64,000 nucleotides of DNA, taken from assembly GCF_024692365.1 (NCBI RefSeq), contig NZ_JAILMR010000015.1:1-64000 (forward strand), in the 5' to 3' direction. Shown here in pieces: positions 7,315-16,905 of the stretch. Below the pieces are notes generated by a model that did not search any database, had not been told where the DNA came from, and saw nothing but the letters and a program-made list of their open reading frames with translations. The translations under genes were made by a program, and so were the position numbers. The number at the start of each line of letters is the position of its first letter. The stretch's first letter is position 1. This stretch comes from Ruminococcus sp. (GTDB lineage Bacteria; Bacillota; Clostridia; Oscillospirales; Ruminococcaceae).

Positions 7315-8529
7315 ATGAGTAAGAAGAAAACAAGAAAAAAGGCTAAAAACAAAACTCTTCCCCACAACGGTCATATCATAACGGCGGCTGTATTCCTGAT
7401 ACTGGTCTTTGGCATGACCTCAGCGGGGGTAATAAGCCCCGACAGAAAATTCTCCGAGATGGAGAACCGCACACTCCAGCAGGTGCCCGAATTCACCGCT
7501 GAAAGGCTGACAAAAGGCGACTTCACCAAGGATATTGAAAACTATATGTCAGACCAGATATTCCTGAAAGACGAACTCGTCACACTGAAGACCACCGCAG
7601 ATACCCTGCTTGGCAAAAGTTTCCTGAACGGTGTGTATCTCGCAGAGGACGGCTTTTATATTCAGGATTATCATGAGGATACCGCAAGGGTGGATATGAA
7701 TATATCTTCCCTGAATTCCTTTGCCGAGGGTCTTGACAGCAATATCCCCGTGACGTTCCTGCTTGTCCCCAACGCTTCCTGTGTGCTGAAAGATAAGCTC
7801 CCATCGGTGAATAAATGCGAAGACCAGCACGCCACAGCCGAGCATATCCGCGAGATACTTTCCGACCGCATAACCCTCGCTTACCCCGAGGGCGCACTAA
7901 AGTCGGCGGGCGGCGATTGTTACTACCGCACCGACCACCACTGGACTTCTCTCGGCGCAGAACTGGGATATTCCGTACTCAGACAGACTATGGATCTGCC
8001 TGCTGTGAACAGCTTTGAAAAGATTACCCGCGAACTTACGGGCTTCTACGGTACACTCTATTCAAAAGCGCCCTCATCATGGGCTAAAAGTGACACCATC
8101 AAACAGGTTACCTACGAGGGCAACGATATCACCGTGAAATACGTGTCACAGGGCGGCGACCATGCTGTTCCCGCAGAATGTACCGAAGTTGACGGCATAC
8201 CCACCAAACAGGGACTTTTCGTAAAAGCCCCCGAATCCACCAAGGATAAATACGCATCGATCATGGGCGGCAATTTCGCACTCTGCGAGATCGAAACAAA
8301 TGCCCCCTCAGATGAAAGGGTACTCCTCTTAAAGGACAGCTATGCAAACGCCGTCCTCCCCGAACTCTGCAATCAGTTCGGTCACATAAGCATGATCGAC
8401 CTGAGATACTACCATTTCGAGGCGGAGACAGTATCCGAGTACATAAAAAGCCACGATATCGACCGTGTGATATGTATCTACAACATCGACTTCATAAACT
8501 CCGACAGCAATTTCGGATATCTGGAATAA
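7315..8529 (+). CDS. DHHW-motif exported protein (AlgX/SGNH-like)
   Basis: The 404-residue protein has a basic N-terminus, one signal-anchor helix (about 19-40) and an extracellular domain. The motif YYRTDHHWTSLGA (DHHW at 207-210) defines the DHHW family, related to the AlgX/AlgJ SGNH-fold O-acetyltransferases. A Ser-bearing LLLKDSYANAVLP near residue 340 fits the catalytic Ser region. Substrate unknown; acetylation of a surface polymer made or decorated by the upstream YfhO gene is a reasonable inference. It is last in its operon. Confidence 0.82.
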   Translation: MSKKKTRKKAKNKTLPHNGHIITAAVFLILVFGMTSAGVISPDRKFSEMENRTLQQVPEFTAERLTKGDFTKDIENYMSDQIFLKDELVTLKTTADTLLGKSFLNGVYLAEDGFYIQDYHEDTARVDMNISSLNSFAEGLDSNIPVTFLLVPNASCVLKDKLPSVNKCEDQHATAEHIREILSDRITLAYPEGALKSAGGDCYYRTDHHWTSLGAELGYSVLRQTMDLPAVNSFEKITRELTGFYGTLYSKAPSSWAKSDTIKQVTYEGNDITVKYVSQGGDHAVPAECTEVDGIPTKQGLFVKAPESTKDKYASIMGGNFALCEIETNAPSDERVLLLKDSYANAVLPELCNQFGHISMIDLRYYHFEAETVSEYIKSHDIDRVICIYNIDFINSDSNFGYLE

Positions 8530-8533
8530 AAAC

Positions 8534-8562
8534 AAAAGGACTGCCGCGGCAGTCCTTTTTGT
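8534..8562 (+). terminator. Terminator between convergent operons
   Basis: AAAGGACTGCC pairs with GGCAGTCCTTT around GC and is followed by T residues on the plus strand. The opposite strand reads AAAAAGG...CCTTTTGTTTTT, so it can serve both sides. Confidence 0.88.
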
Positions 8563-8569
8563 ATTCCTG

Positions 8570-9634
8570 TTACGAATCTATCTTCATACTCTCAATAAGC
8601 CTGTCAAACATCTCTTTCAGACCTATCTCGGCTTTCCAGCCCAGTGCTTCAGCCTTGTCCGTTGCGAGGTTCATCTTTACCTTAGGATTGTATCCAAGCT
8701 TTGTAGCGTCCTCAACAATGTTGAAAACAAGCTTTGTGCCGCTGGCAGGATAGTTCTCGATAAGCATCTCCGCCATGCCGCGTATGCTGATGAGAGTGTC
8801 CTTGTTGGCGATGTTGTAAGCCTGTGCAGTCTCGCCTTTCAGCAGTACTGTCAGTATGCCCGTTACCGCATCGCTGATGTAGCAGTAGTTTCTCTCTGTT
8901 GAACCGTCTGTCATAAGCACGATGTCCTTGCCCTCAATGATGGCTCTGGCGAACTGTGCGAAAACTCTGCCGTCATTGTAGCCTACACCTGCGCCCATGC
9001 TCTGGCAAAGTCTTGCCACCTTGACAGGCACACCGTATTCGTGGGCGTAAGATGTACACAGTGTTTCAACTATCCTCTTGCCCTCGGAATAACTGCTTCT
9101 TACACTCATGGGGTCGATACTGCCGAAGGTCTTTTCGTCAACGCTATCCATGCTGAGGTCAACCACACCGTATATTTCCAGCGAGGAAAGATATACCATG
9201 CCCTCGACCTTTTTGGCTTTAGCCAGATCCAGCAGATTCTTGGTACCATCTATCGCTGTGAATATAGTCTCCACAGGGGTGTCAACAAATGCCTTTGAGC
9301 TTGTTATGCTGGCACCGTGTATGATGAAGTCGATACTGCCCTCATAGCTGTAGGGCGAAGTAACGTCCTGCACCAGAAATTCCAGCGCAGCCTTGTCAGC
9401 ATATTTAAACAGCTTTTCAGCCTTCTCCTTGTTGCGCACAGCCGCGATTACTTTCAGCCCCAGCCCTCTCTCGGCATTGGCGTTCAGCAGTGTCATTACC
9501 ACCTGTCCGCCGATAAGACCTGTCGCGCCTGTTACAAGTATAGTCTTGCCTTTCAGCTTGTCCCATTCTATAAAATCTGCACCTGAAGCACGCTCAACGT
9601 CCTCCTGCATTATCCTGTTATCCGAAAGCTTCAT
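8570..9634 (-). CDS. NAD(P)-dependent sugar-nucleotide epimerase/dehydratase (extended SDR)
   Basis: The 354-residue protein has the Rossmann motif GATGLIGG (about 36-43), an acidic VQDVTSP after strand 3, the active-site YLSSLEIYG segment and YSEGK (Tyr-x3-Lys). The Arg-containing RNYCYISDAV of nucleotide-sugar enzymes is also present. The extended SDR family converts NDP-sugars, for instance UDP-glucose/galactose epimerase, dTDP-glucose dehydratase or CDP-sugar enzymes. The exact substrate cannot be read. The start is ATG with GGGAGG 7 nt upstream. It is 19 bp after the dus gene and likely co-transcribed with it. Confidence 0.85.
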   Translation of the reverse strand: MKLSDNRIMQEDVERASGADFIEWDKLKGKTILVTGATGLIGGQVVMTLLNANAERGLGLKVIAAVRNKEKAEKLFKYADKAALEFLVQDVTSPYSYEGSIDFIIHGASITSSKAFVDTPVETIFTAIDGTKNLLDLAKAKKVEGMVYLSSLEIYGVVDLSMDSVDEKTFGSIDPMSVRSSYSEGKRIVETLCTSYAHEYGVPVKVARLCQSMGAGVGYNDGRVFAQFARAIIEGKDIVLMTDGSTERNYCYISDAVTGILTVLLKGETAQAYNIANKDTLISIRGMAEMLIENYPASGTKLVFNIVEDATKLGYNPKVKMNLATDKAEALGWKAEIGLKEMFDRLIESMKIDS

Positions 9635-9653
9635 TATTAGTCCTCCCTTGTTA

Positions 9654-10634
9654 TTATAAGTCGCTCTCTGCCCGTATTATCCGCGCCGCCATTTCCTCAG
9701 CCTGCGCATAGGTGGAAAGCTCACCGCATTCCGCTCTCAGCTTAGCCGAATTCGGCAGACCTTTGACATACCATGCTACGTTTTTACGTGCCTCTTTCAT
9801 GCCGCGGACTTCACCCTTGTATTTGCAGAGATAACTGCAATGTTTCAGCATTATCTCCATACGCTCTTTCAGAGCGGGTTCGGGCAGCTTTTCACCTGTT
9901 TCCAGAAAATGCCTTATCTCACGGAATACCCAGGGCTTGCCGTAGCTTCCTCTAGCCAGCATCACCAGATCGCAGCCTGTTTCTTCGTACATCTTTTTGC
10001 AGCTCTCGCCGTCCTTAACGTCGCCGTTGCCGAATACAGGTATGCTTACAGCCAGCTTCACCTGCCTGATGATCTCCCAGTCAGCTTCGCCCGAATAGAA
10101 CTGCTGCCTTGTACGTCCGTGTACCGCCATAGCCGCGATACCTGTCTGTTCCAGGGCTTTTGCGAATTCCACTGCGTTTCGCGAAGTATCGTCCCAGCCC
10201 GCGCGGAACTTGACTGTCACGGGACAGCCCGCGTTTTTCACGACTTCCTTGGCGATCTCAACCGCCCGCGGAGTATCTTTCATCAGCGCCGAACCCGAGC
10301 CGTTTCCGACTATCTTAGGCACAGGACACCCCATGTTTATATCGATTATGTCAGGCTTGTATTTACCCAGCAGATAAGCCGCCTTGCCCATATAGTAGGG
10401 GTCTTCCCCGAATATCTGCAAAGCATAGGGACGGTCCTCTTCCTCTATCTCACAAAGCTCTCCTGTCTTCTTATCGTTGTAGCAAAGCCCCTTTGAGGAT
10501 ATCATCTCGCTGACCATGTAAGCCGCCCCGAATTCTCTGCAAAGCAGCCTGTAAGATTTGTCTGCCACCGAAGCCATAGGCGCCAGTGCCGCAGTTTTTT
10601 CGACGTTCACTCCGCCGATGCTCACATATTCCAT
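9654..10634 (-). CDS. dusB: tRNA-dihydrouridine synthase (DusB type)
   Basis: FMN-dependent reduction of uridine to dihydrouridine in the tRNA D-loop. The 326-residue TIM barrel begins with KTAALAPMASVADKSYR. It has the catalytic-Cys motif INMGCPVPKIVGNGSGSAL, the FMN/RNA-binding VKFRAGWDD and VHGRTRQQFYSG, and the phosphate-binding FGNGDV and MLARGSYGKPW. A C-terminal helical tRNA-binding domain (about 245-326) completes it. The length and KMYEETGCD region fit DusB. The gene starts just after the terminator of the small gene upstream and has its own GGGAGA ribosome site. Confidence 0.93.
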   Translation of the reverse strand: MEYVSIGGVNVEKTAALAPMASVADKSYRLLCREFGAAYMVSEMISSKGLCYNDKKTGELCEIEEEDRPYALQIFGEDPYYMGKAAYLLGKYKPDIIDINMGCPVPKIVGNGSGSALMKDTPRAVEIAKEVVKNAGCPVTVKFRAGWDDTSRNAVEFAKALEQTGIAAMAVHGRTRQQFYSGEADWEIIRQVKLAVSIPVFGNGDVKDGESCKKMYEETGCDLVMLARGSYGKPWVFREIRHFLETGEKLPEPALKERMEIMLKHCSYLCKYKGEVRGMKEARKNVAWYVKGLPNSAKLRAECGELSTYAQAEEMAARIIRAESDL

Positions 10635-10647
10635 GCTCTTTCTCCCG

Positions 10648-10682
10648 AAAAGCGGAGACCGCCAAAAGTGATCTCCGCTTTG
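10648..10682 (-). terminator. Terminator of the small gene upstream of dus
   Basis: On the minus strand AAAGCGGAGA pairs with TCTCCGCTTT around about 13 nt. It lies between the stop of the 91-residue gene and the dus ribosome site. Confidence 0.75.
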
Positions 10683-10697
10683 TTTAATAAATTCAGT

Positions 10698-10973
10698 TTA
10701 AGCCTTGACCTTCAGCCATGCACAAGCGATATCAAGTGCGTCGTAAAGGCTGTCGGTGTCTGCCTGCTTGTCGATGTTCGGCTTGGTAAGGTCGGTAGAC
10801 ATCTTTCTTATCTTGACCTTGTCAGCAACTTCCAGCTCGCCGACTTTCTTGGTGTGCTTTATCTCTATCCATACAACAAAATCGTCGTACATATTGCCGT
10901 AATAGAGCTGATTGCCCTTTCTTACCAGGGGAAGTCCCTTGTAGGTGAAAAATTTCTTTACTGCTTCACTCAT
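10698..10973 (-). CDS. Unrecognised 91-residue protein
   Basis: I do not recognise a family. The protein is compact and mixed alpha/beta: MSEAVKKFFTYKGLPLVRKG, a strand-rich middle (QLYYGNMYDDFVVWIEI) and a C-terminal helix ending DALDIACAWLKVKA. It has no signal peptide, Cys motif or membrane segment. The acidic/aromatic middle resembles small cytosolic adaptor-like proteins, but that is not evidence of function. It starts with a GGCGGAGAT site, follows the Gld-type ABC operon by 41 bp on the same strand, and has its own terminator. Confidence 0.6.
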   Translation of the reverse strand: MSEAVKKFFTYKGLPLVRKGNQLYYGNMYDDFVVWIEIKHTKKVGELEVADKVKIRKMSTDLTKPNIDKQADTDSLYDALDIACAWLKVKA

Positions 10974-11014
10974 TATCTCTCCGCCTTTCTGTCTTTTGTG
11001 ATACTGTAAAAGTA

Positions 11015-12520
11015 TCAGTAGTTGTCGTCTATGTTTTTGCCGTTTTTCAGATTCTCGACATTGGTTTTCAGGCTGTCAACCCAGGTGCTCTGTATCCTGT
11101 ACGAAGTCTTGCCGTTGAGTTTGACGAGGTAACGTCTCGAAGTATCCTTGTAAAGCTCAATAACGTCCTCGCCGCCGTCTTTGCGTACCTGTTTGATGAT
11201 AACAGCAGGCTCTCCCGATGGTTCTTCAAAACATATCTCATTGGTGGGGCATGACATTATGAACTGATAAAGGCTCTTGTACTGATATATATCCAGTTCC
11301 TTGCCATCTACCTTGACCGAAGTCACATCAGCCGCCTTGCCGTTTTCGTCCTTGTCATTGCTTCCGCCGTTGGTGGTCATATCAAACAGAGTTTCCTTGC
11401 CGTCTATCGTTACCGACATATTAGCAAGGTCTACCAGATAGTTTGATGTTATAAGATTGGATATAACGTCCTCTATCTTGAAAGTCACCCAGGGCAGACT
11501 TGCTTCGGGTATAACGTATACAGCATTACTGCCCGCAACACCGCTGAGAGTACAGTAGTAGCCCTCGAGTACAGGTGTTTCGCCCTCAGCTGCCTCGCTG
11601 TAAGATTCACCGCCGACTTTCAGCGTATAGTCGTAGCCATCGCCTTTAAGACTTACCACACACCTTGGTTCGTCAAGACCATACTCAGCCAGCTGTTCAT
11701 CAGTGGGAGCAACAGCCTCACATCTTGCAGCCGTAAGCCCCCACATACCGTGGGTAACATCGCTGGAGCCCGTAATATTAAGGTATGAGAATATAGGCTC
11801 GCTTATTACCTGGCTGGAAAGCATATTGCTTTCCTCGTTAGGGTCGTTCTCGAATACTACCTGATAGTCCCAGTCGCTGCGGGTTATGACTTCCTTGCCG
11901 TATTCAGGCCAGTCCTCATTGTTCACAGGCTTTTCTATCAGCGAAAGGTTAGCAAAAGCATTTGCGCCTTTCAGCATATCCGAGATACGTGAGCCCAGTA
12001 TCATGTATACCGTGCTGCTGTTATCAAGTTTGATGTAGGTGTACTTCGATTCGGGAGCAACATCACCTATCAGCACTTTCATTGAAGTGCCGTCGGTGTA
12101 GCTGACTTCAAAAGAAGCCCTCGGCTCGTCCAATCCGTACTTTGAAAGCTCCTGTGCGTCCTCTTCGGCTATTTTTGAAGCCTCCAGATAACCGCAGTCG
12201 GAAATCAGGCTTTCCTTCATCGCCCTGTTCTGGTTCACCGAGACTATCTCTTCCACTGTCCACGAGCTTTTGCCCGATGCGGGCTTGTCCAGCGTGAATC
12301 CGCCGTTCTCGTTTTCGGCTTTTATGGAAGCTATTTCCTCTTCGCCTTTTTCCAGTACGATGTAGTGTTCCATCTCAGCAGCGGAAGATACACTATCCGC
12401 CGCCGAGCTTTCTTCCTTTTTGTTTTTATCCTTGTCTGTGGCGTTCAGGAAGACCAGCATACCTGCCAGACTAGCCGATATCACGCCGCAGATAATGATA
12501 CCTTGTACCTTGCCGTTCAT
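11015..12520 (-). CDS. DUF4340 domain protein of a Gld-type ABC system
   Basis: The 501-residue protein has one N-terminal membrane helix (about 8-25), a short charged linker and a long extracytoplasmic region with repeated DUF4340 units. Each unit has a LSKYGLDEPRASFEVSYTDG or LAEYGLDEPRCVVSLKGD type core (near 130 and 285), as is typical of the family. DUF4340 proteins accompany GldG-like and ABC-2 permease genes and probably form the outer part of the complex. The start codon overlaps the stop of the GldG-like gene (TAATG), which implies translational coupling. The substrate is unknown. A 7-bp hairpin (10999-11017) covers its stop codon. Confidence 0.85.
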   Translation of the reverse strand: MNGKVQGIIICGVISASLAGMLVFLNATDKDKNKKEESSAADSVSSAAEMEHYIVLEKGEEEIASIKAENENGGFTLDKPASGKSSWTVEEIVSVNQNRAMKESLISDCGYLEASKIAEEDAQELSKYGLDEPRASFEVSYTDGTSMKVLIGDVAPESKYTYIKLDNSSTVYMILGSRISDMLKGANAFANLSLIEKPVNNEDWPEYGKEVITRSDWDYQVVFENDPNEESNMLSSQVISEPIFSYLNITGSSDVTHGMWGLTAARCEAVAPTDEQLAEYGLDEPRCVVSLKGDGYDYTLKVGGESYSEAAEGETPVLEGYYCTLSGVAGSNAVYVIPEASLPWVTFKIEDVISNLITSNYLVDLANMSVTIDGKETLFDMTTNGGSNDKDENGKAADVTSVKVDGKELDIYQYKSLYQFIMSCPTNEICFEEPSGEPAVIIKQVRKDGGEDVIELYKDTSRRYLVKLNGKTSYRIQSTWVDSLKTNVENLKNGKNIDDNY

Positions 12521-14211
12521 TACTTATTCTTTCTCCTTAACCATACGAACAGACCAACACCCAGTACAACCAGAGGTATGATAGCGCAGAATGTCCACAT
12601 CAGTATGGTCTTCGTGTTCTGTGCGATATCAAAGGCAGTGCCCTTGATAGTCTTGGGCTTGATGAATACGCCGTCGGTCTTGTGGGATATGCCCGCGATA
12701 ACGCTGAAGAAATACTCGCTGTTGCCGTACTGCTGTGCCGAAAGGATATTCGACTGTAACAGATACTCAGAACCGAAGCACAGTACATTGCTGTGTTTAG
12801 ACTCTCCGCTGCCGTCATCAGCGAATTTTGCCTTTGAACCTATTGCAAACAAGCACTGCTGACCAGTAGTCAGTGTATCCGAAGGTACCATCTGATACTG
12901 TTCGTTGTATGTCAATTTGGCAGTGTATGCATTATCGGTAGTCTTGACATACTGCTGTGTAGTGATCATGCCCTGTTCATCATAAAGGGTGTTTACAGGT
13001 CTGGTGTACATGGAACTTATAACTAAGTTCTTGTTCAGCACGTCCTGATTGAAGTCCGATGAAAGATCGGTAGAAATTGTGCAGTAAGGGTAGTTGATGT
13101 AGTTTTCACCGTAGGTCTCGCAAATAACGCCCTCGCCTACAGATAATCCGTACTCCTCTAAGAATTCATCAAGGTTAGGTGTCTTGTCCTGACTGTAAGA
13201 AGCCACATAGATAAGCTGCTTGCCAAGCTCATTGCCGTTGTTCAGAAAATCGCTGACTTTCTGAACTTCCTCGGGCAGATAATCTACCGTTGGTGCGGGG
13301 ATAACAGCTATATCAGTGTCAGCGGGTATCTCGTCCTTGGTGATGTCTATCTCGTTGACATTGTAGCCGTTAGCCACGAGAAGTGTCTTAAAGTAGGAGA
13401 AGGGGGAAGTTTTCGACATGATGTCGCTGACTTCGTTTCTGCCTGTCAGGAAAGTAACATATACGGGATTCGGGTCTGTAACCGTCATCAGCGCAGATGT
13501 GAATGCCTGTTCAGCATTTGAAGACTCAACATAGCTGCCGTAATATGCCAGCAGCTGTAGGTCGTTGCCTGCCTGTTCTCTCATCATATCGATGCTGTAA
13601 CCCGACTGCGAAAGACTGCTTACCAGTTCATCCTTGAAAGTCAGCAGGTCAACCATGCCCAGCTTTCTTGTTCTCTTGACAGTTTCGCCGTCAACTTCGC
13701 TGCTTGTCTCGAATATGATATCAAAGTTCGATATTGTATCGCTGTAACTCTTGATGATATCGGGGTTTGAATCTATATCCACAAATCTGTAGGATATGTG
13801 ATGATTCATTTTGCAGTAGTTTTTAAGAAGTTCTATCGCCTGCTTGTTGTAGGCTGAATAGTTCAGGTAAGTTTCCTCGTCCGCAAATATCGTTACAAGT
13901 ACGTCCCTGTCAACGTTCTTTACATACTCCTCGGTCTCATCGGTCATGGAGTATATCTTTTCCTTTGTAAGGTCGATGTTTATCGGATAGCGCTCAAAAA
14001 GCACCGTAGTAACAACGTTCAGCAGTACCAGTACCGCCAGAAATCCGCAAGTCAGCGCTGTTGCCATAGTGCCGTGCTTCAGCTTCTTGGCAATATTGCT
14101 GTTAGAATCTGACTTATCCTTGTTGCTCTTTTTGGACTTCTTTTCTTCGTCCACGATATTTTTAAGCTTCTCCGAATTGCTTGAGGTGACTTTTTCTTCC
14201 TTGTTTTCCAT
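12520..14211 (-). CDS. GldG-like ABC transporter auxiliary/permease protein
   Basis: The 563-residue protein has a charged Lys/Ser-rich cytoplasmic N-terminus (about 1-45), one membrane helix (about 50-70), a large extracytoplasmic ABC-auxiliary domain, and a final helix before the basic tail RRKNK. The motif YPINIDLTKEKIYSMTDET after helix 1 is the GldG/ABC_transp_aux signature. I chose ATG 14211 because AGGAGG sits 8 nt upstream, whereas a GTG at 14220 would overlap the ribosome site. In Bacteroidetes GldAFG is an ABC complex of the gliding machinery; in Firmicutes the role is unknown. Confidence 0.87.
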   Translation of the reverse strand: MENKEEKVTSSNSEKLKNIVDEEKKSKKSNKDKSDSNSNIAKKLKHGTMATALTCGFLAVLVLLNVVTTVLFERYPINIDLTKEKIYSMTDETEEYVKNVDRDVLVTIFADEETYLNYSAYNKQAIELLKNYCKMNHHISYRFVDIDSNPDIIKSYSDTISNFDIIFETSSEVDGETVKRTRKLGMVDLLTFKDELVSSLSQSGYSIDMMREQAGNDLQLLAYYGSYVESSNAEQAFTSALMTVTDPNPVYVTFLTGRNEVSDIMSKTSPFSYFKTLLVANGYNVNEIDITKDEIPADTDIAVIPAPTVDYLPEEVQKVSDFLNNGNELGKQLIYVASYSQDKTPNLDEFLEEYGLSVGEGVICETYGENYINYPYCTISTDLSSDFNQDVLNKNLVISSMYTRPVNTLYDEQGMITTQQYVKTTDNAYTAKLTYNEQYQMVPSDTLTTGQQCLFAIGSKAKFADDGSGESKHSNVLCFGSEYLLQSNILSAQQYGNSEYFFSVIAGISHKTDGVFIKPKTIKGTAFDIAQNTKTILMWTFCAIIPLVVLGVGLFVWLRRKNK

Positions 14212-14223
14212 CACAGACACCTC

Positions 14224-14961
14224 CTAGCTCCAGCGGCGCTTTTCAAGCACTCTCACTGTCAAAAACAGGAAAGCAGCCACAGCGCTTATAAAGAAGATCA
14301 CATTGGAAAAATTGAATATACCATAAGTGAATTCGATGTACCTTTCGCCAAAGGATATTTTTTCCAGTGCAGTCCTTATGCCCTCTATCACCTTAGTGTA
14401 CCAGTGACCCTCGTCCAGCGCGGGCAGAAGTCCGCCGATGGTGGAAAGGAATGATACTGCAATAAGCACGATAAAGCTTATTACCGCAGCCACTACCTGG
14501 CTCTCGGTGAATGATGAGCAGAATATGCCTATGGCGATGAATGCACCGCCCAGCAGCAGCAAGGCAACTATGTTGCCCACTATAACGTTCCAGTCAGGCT
14601 CGCCGTATATGGATACTACCACAGCCATCACCGCAGTGATGGATACAGCAGCTGTGTATACCAGAAAAGCCGCCAGGAACTTGCCTGTAACTATACCGCC
14701 CAGACTTACAGGGGCAGTCAGCAGACACTGATCTGTCCTTGTTCTCTTTTCCTCCGATATAGTACGCATGGTAAGTATCGGTATCAGTACGATAAGTATG
14801 GTCAGCAGTGAAGAAAACATACTGTCCATCTTGGCATATCCGCTGTTAAGACTGTCAGACGAGAACATAAGTCCCGCATAAGCGAAAAATGCCGCAATAA
14901 ATATATATCCGATAGGGGAGGTGAAATAGCTGCGCACCTCACGCCTGAAAATAGCGCCCAT
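14224..14961 (-). CDS. ABC-2 type permease (GldF-like)
   Basis: The 245-residue protein has six predicted membrane segments. It opens MGAIFRREVRSYFTSPIGYIF, the typical start of the GldF/ABC-2 family. The conserved cytoplasmic EEKRTRTDQCLLTAPVSLGG after helix 2 is the coupling element, followed by GKFLAAFLVY. It lies between the ATPase gene (1-nt overlap, TGATG) and the GldG-like gene (12-bp gap), so the three are translated as a set. Direction of transport and substrate are unknown. Confidence 0.9.
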   Translation of the reverse strand: MGAIFRREVRSYFTSPIGYIFIAAFFAYAGLMFSSDSLNSGYAKMDSMFSSLLTILIVLIPILTMRTISEEKRTRTDQCLLTAPVSLGGIVTGKFLAAFLVYTAAVSITAVMAVVVSIYGEPDWNVIVGNIVALLLLGGAFIAIGIFCSSFTESQVVAAVISFIVLIAVSFLSTIGGLLPALDEGHWYTKVIEGIRTALEKISFGERYIEFTYGIFNFSNVIFFISAVAAFLFLTVRVLEKRRWS

Positions 14962-15941
14962 CAGTTCTCAGCCTCCTCATAATTATTGCTTTCTTCGAGA
15001 GCGGGGATAGCCTCGCCCATAGTAAGTTTCAGGAAGATGTCTTCCAGATTCATCTCAGCACTTCTGAGTTCAAGTATCGTGAATCCGTTCTGAGCCATCT
15101 TGTTGAAAAGCTCGTAGCGAATCTCCTTGCCCTCAAATGACTCGATGCGGTAATCACAGATGTCGTTCTTATGCTCTGCATCGCAGTAGACCTTGTCAAC
15201 GCCGTCGATACTCTGTATCAGGCGCATAACGCTGTCCTTTTTGCCGTCTATCTTGCAGATGAACTTATTGTCGCCTGTCAGCTTGTGTGAAAGGTTCTCT
15301 TCCGTATCATTTGCAACGACTCTGCCCTCGTTGATAACAACTATCCTGTCGCATACAGCCTGCACTTCTGAAAGTATGTGTGATGAAAGTATCACTGTGT
15401 GATTCTTTCCCAGCTTGCGTATAAGAGTTCTTATCTCGATTATCTGCTTGGGGTCAAGACCAACAGTAGGTTCGTCCAGTATCAGCACCTTGGGATTTCC
15501 CACCAGTGCCTGTGCCAGACCAACTCTCTGCTTGTAACCCTTTGACAGGTTCTTTATCAGTCTGTCGTATACATGGTCTATCTTAACAAGGCTGCATATA
15601 TCCTGCAAATGGGATATCTTAGGCAGCTTGCACTTTTTCAGATCGTATATGAAATACAGATACTCCTTTACCGTCATATCAAGGTAAAGGGGCGGTATCT
15701 CAGGGAGATAGCCTATGTTCTTCTTAGCCTTTACAGGATCTTCAAGTATATCGATGCCGTCGATCAGCGCCTTGCCTGCGGTGCATGAGATGTATCCCGT
15801 AAGAATGTTCATAGTCGTGGATTTACCCGCACCGTTAGGTCCCAGAAAACCCAGTACCTCTCCGTCCTCAGCCTTGAAGCTGATATTGTTCACGGCTTTT
15901 TTGTCGCCGTAATGCTTTGATAAATTAATTACCTCTATCAA
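14961..15941 (-). CDS. ABC transporter ATP-binding protein (GldA-like)
   Basis: The 326-residue protein has Walker A GPNGAGKST (about 34-42), a Q-loop near YLPEIPPLYLDM, signature LSKGYKQRVGLAQAL (a variant of LSGGQ common in this branch), Walker B VLILDEPTVGLDP and switch His in VILSSHIL. An extra C-terminal region (about 215-326) ends in an acidic tail, as in GldA/NosF-type ATPases. The start is TTG 15941 with GGAGG 8 nt upstream; no closer ATG fits. It is the first gene of the Gld-type operon. A TATAAT -10 box lies at about 15975-15980 on the minus strand. Confidence 0.92.
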   Translation of the reverse strand: MIEVINLSKHYGDKKAVNNISFKAEDGEVLGFLGPNGAGKSTTMNILTGYISCTAGKALIDGIDILEDPVKAKKNIGYLPEIPPLYLDMTVKEYLYFIYDLKKCKLPKISHLQDICSLVKIDHVYDRLIKNLSKGYKQRVGLAQALVGNPKVLILDEPTVGLDPKQIIEIRTLIRKLGKNHTVILSSHILSEVQAVCDRIVVINEGRVVANDTEENLSHKLTGDNKFICKIDGKKDSVMRLIQSIDGVDKVYCDAEHKNDICDYRIESFEGKEIRYELFNKMAQNGFTILELRSAEMNLEDIFLKLTMGEAIPALEESNNYEEAEN

Positions 15942-16052
15942 TTTACTTTCCTCCCACTAAGGAAAATTTGTGCATTATAAAGTATAACCCCATACTGTGT
16001 AAGCCCTGTGACAGCTTAGGGAAAACCGCGGAATATTCGGCTTGATCTTCTG

Positions 16053-16892
16053 TCAGTCAAGATCTAAATCCGCATATATATCTATACCCAACTCTTCGGC
16101 AACATATTTTAGCTGGAATTTTTTTGCGTCATAGTCTTTACCCATGACTTTGCATTCCGATGCCACTGTCACCCAACCCTTTTCACTGTCTTGTTTTTTC
16201 AGCTCGAAGCGGTAAGTCTGAGGATCCTTTGTAAGTGCGATATAGTCGTTGCATATATCATTGAATTTCTCGGTTAGTTCCTCGGTCTTTGTATCGTCAA
16301 TGATACAGATGGACATATCAATATAGTTGTACTTATCGCAAGCCCAGTCAGCTAAGTTAGTACCAACATACTTTTCACCGCTGCCGGGTTTGATGAATTC
16401 GGCAAGCAAGTCCGCACTCGACAGCTTGCAGTTGGTCGTATGGGCTGATAACGTAAATCCGTCGCTGTTTATAGAAAGAGCCCCATCGGTTTTCGCAGTC
16501 TCTTTAAAATACTTTGAAAGGATCTGATCCGCTATCTCTTCATAGACTTCCGTGCCCTGCGCTCTGGCGACCATATCAGCTACGGTGTAGTCAGTATCAT
16601 AAGCAATATATTTTTTGCCTTCGTCGTCGCCGCGGTTGATCCAGATACTGGTAGATCTGTCGCTGCCGTCGTTGCCTGTGTATATTACCTGCCAGGTGTA
16701 TTCCGTGCGGTCTTCTATATCGAATCTCTGCTCTGTCGGCTTGCTTATGCTGTAATTGCCGTCAAAAGCATAGTCCAGATATTCCTTATAATCCTTTGAA
16801 ATATCGGGTGCCTCAGCTTTTCCGCAGCCGGTCAGCAATAACGCTGTACAAGCAACGGCAGCTGCAAGTTTTTTAATTCTGCTGTGTTCCAT
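16053..16892 (-). CDS. Secreted lipoprotein of unknown function
   Basis: The 279-residue protein has a signal peptide (MEHSRIKKLAAAVACTALLL) ending in lipobox LTGC. The mature part has about 250 residues, rich in Asp, Lys and Tyr, with alternating helix and strand. No domain is recognised. It starts 13 bp after the ribF stop and so is probably the last gene of the rimP-infB-ribF operon. This is an odd place for an exported protein and may only reflect read-through. Confidence 0.72.
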   Translation of the reverse strand: MEHSRIKKLAAAVACTALLLTGCGKAEAPDISKDYKEYLDYAFDGNYSISKPTEQRFDIEDRTEYTWQVIYTGNDGSDRSTSIWINRGDDEGKKYIAYDTDYTVADMVARAQGTEVYEEIADQILSKYFKETAKTDGALSINSDGFTLSAHTTNCKLSSADLLAEFIKPGSGEKYVGTNLADWACDKYNYIDMSICIIDDTKTEELTEKFNDICNDYIALTKDPQTYRFELKKQDSEKGWVTVASECKVMGKDYDAKKFQLKYVAEELGIDIYADLDLD

Positions 16893-16905
16893 TTTTTACC
16901 ACGTC

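Noticed and set aside
5402-7333. Long open frame on the minus strand opposite yfhO
   Set aside because: It is antisense to a clear membrane-protein gene, has no ribosome site or recognisable domain, and follows from codon bias.
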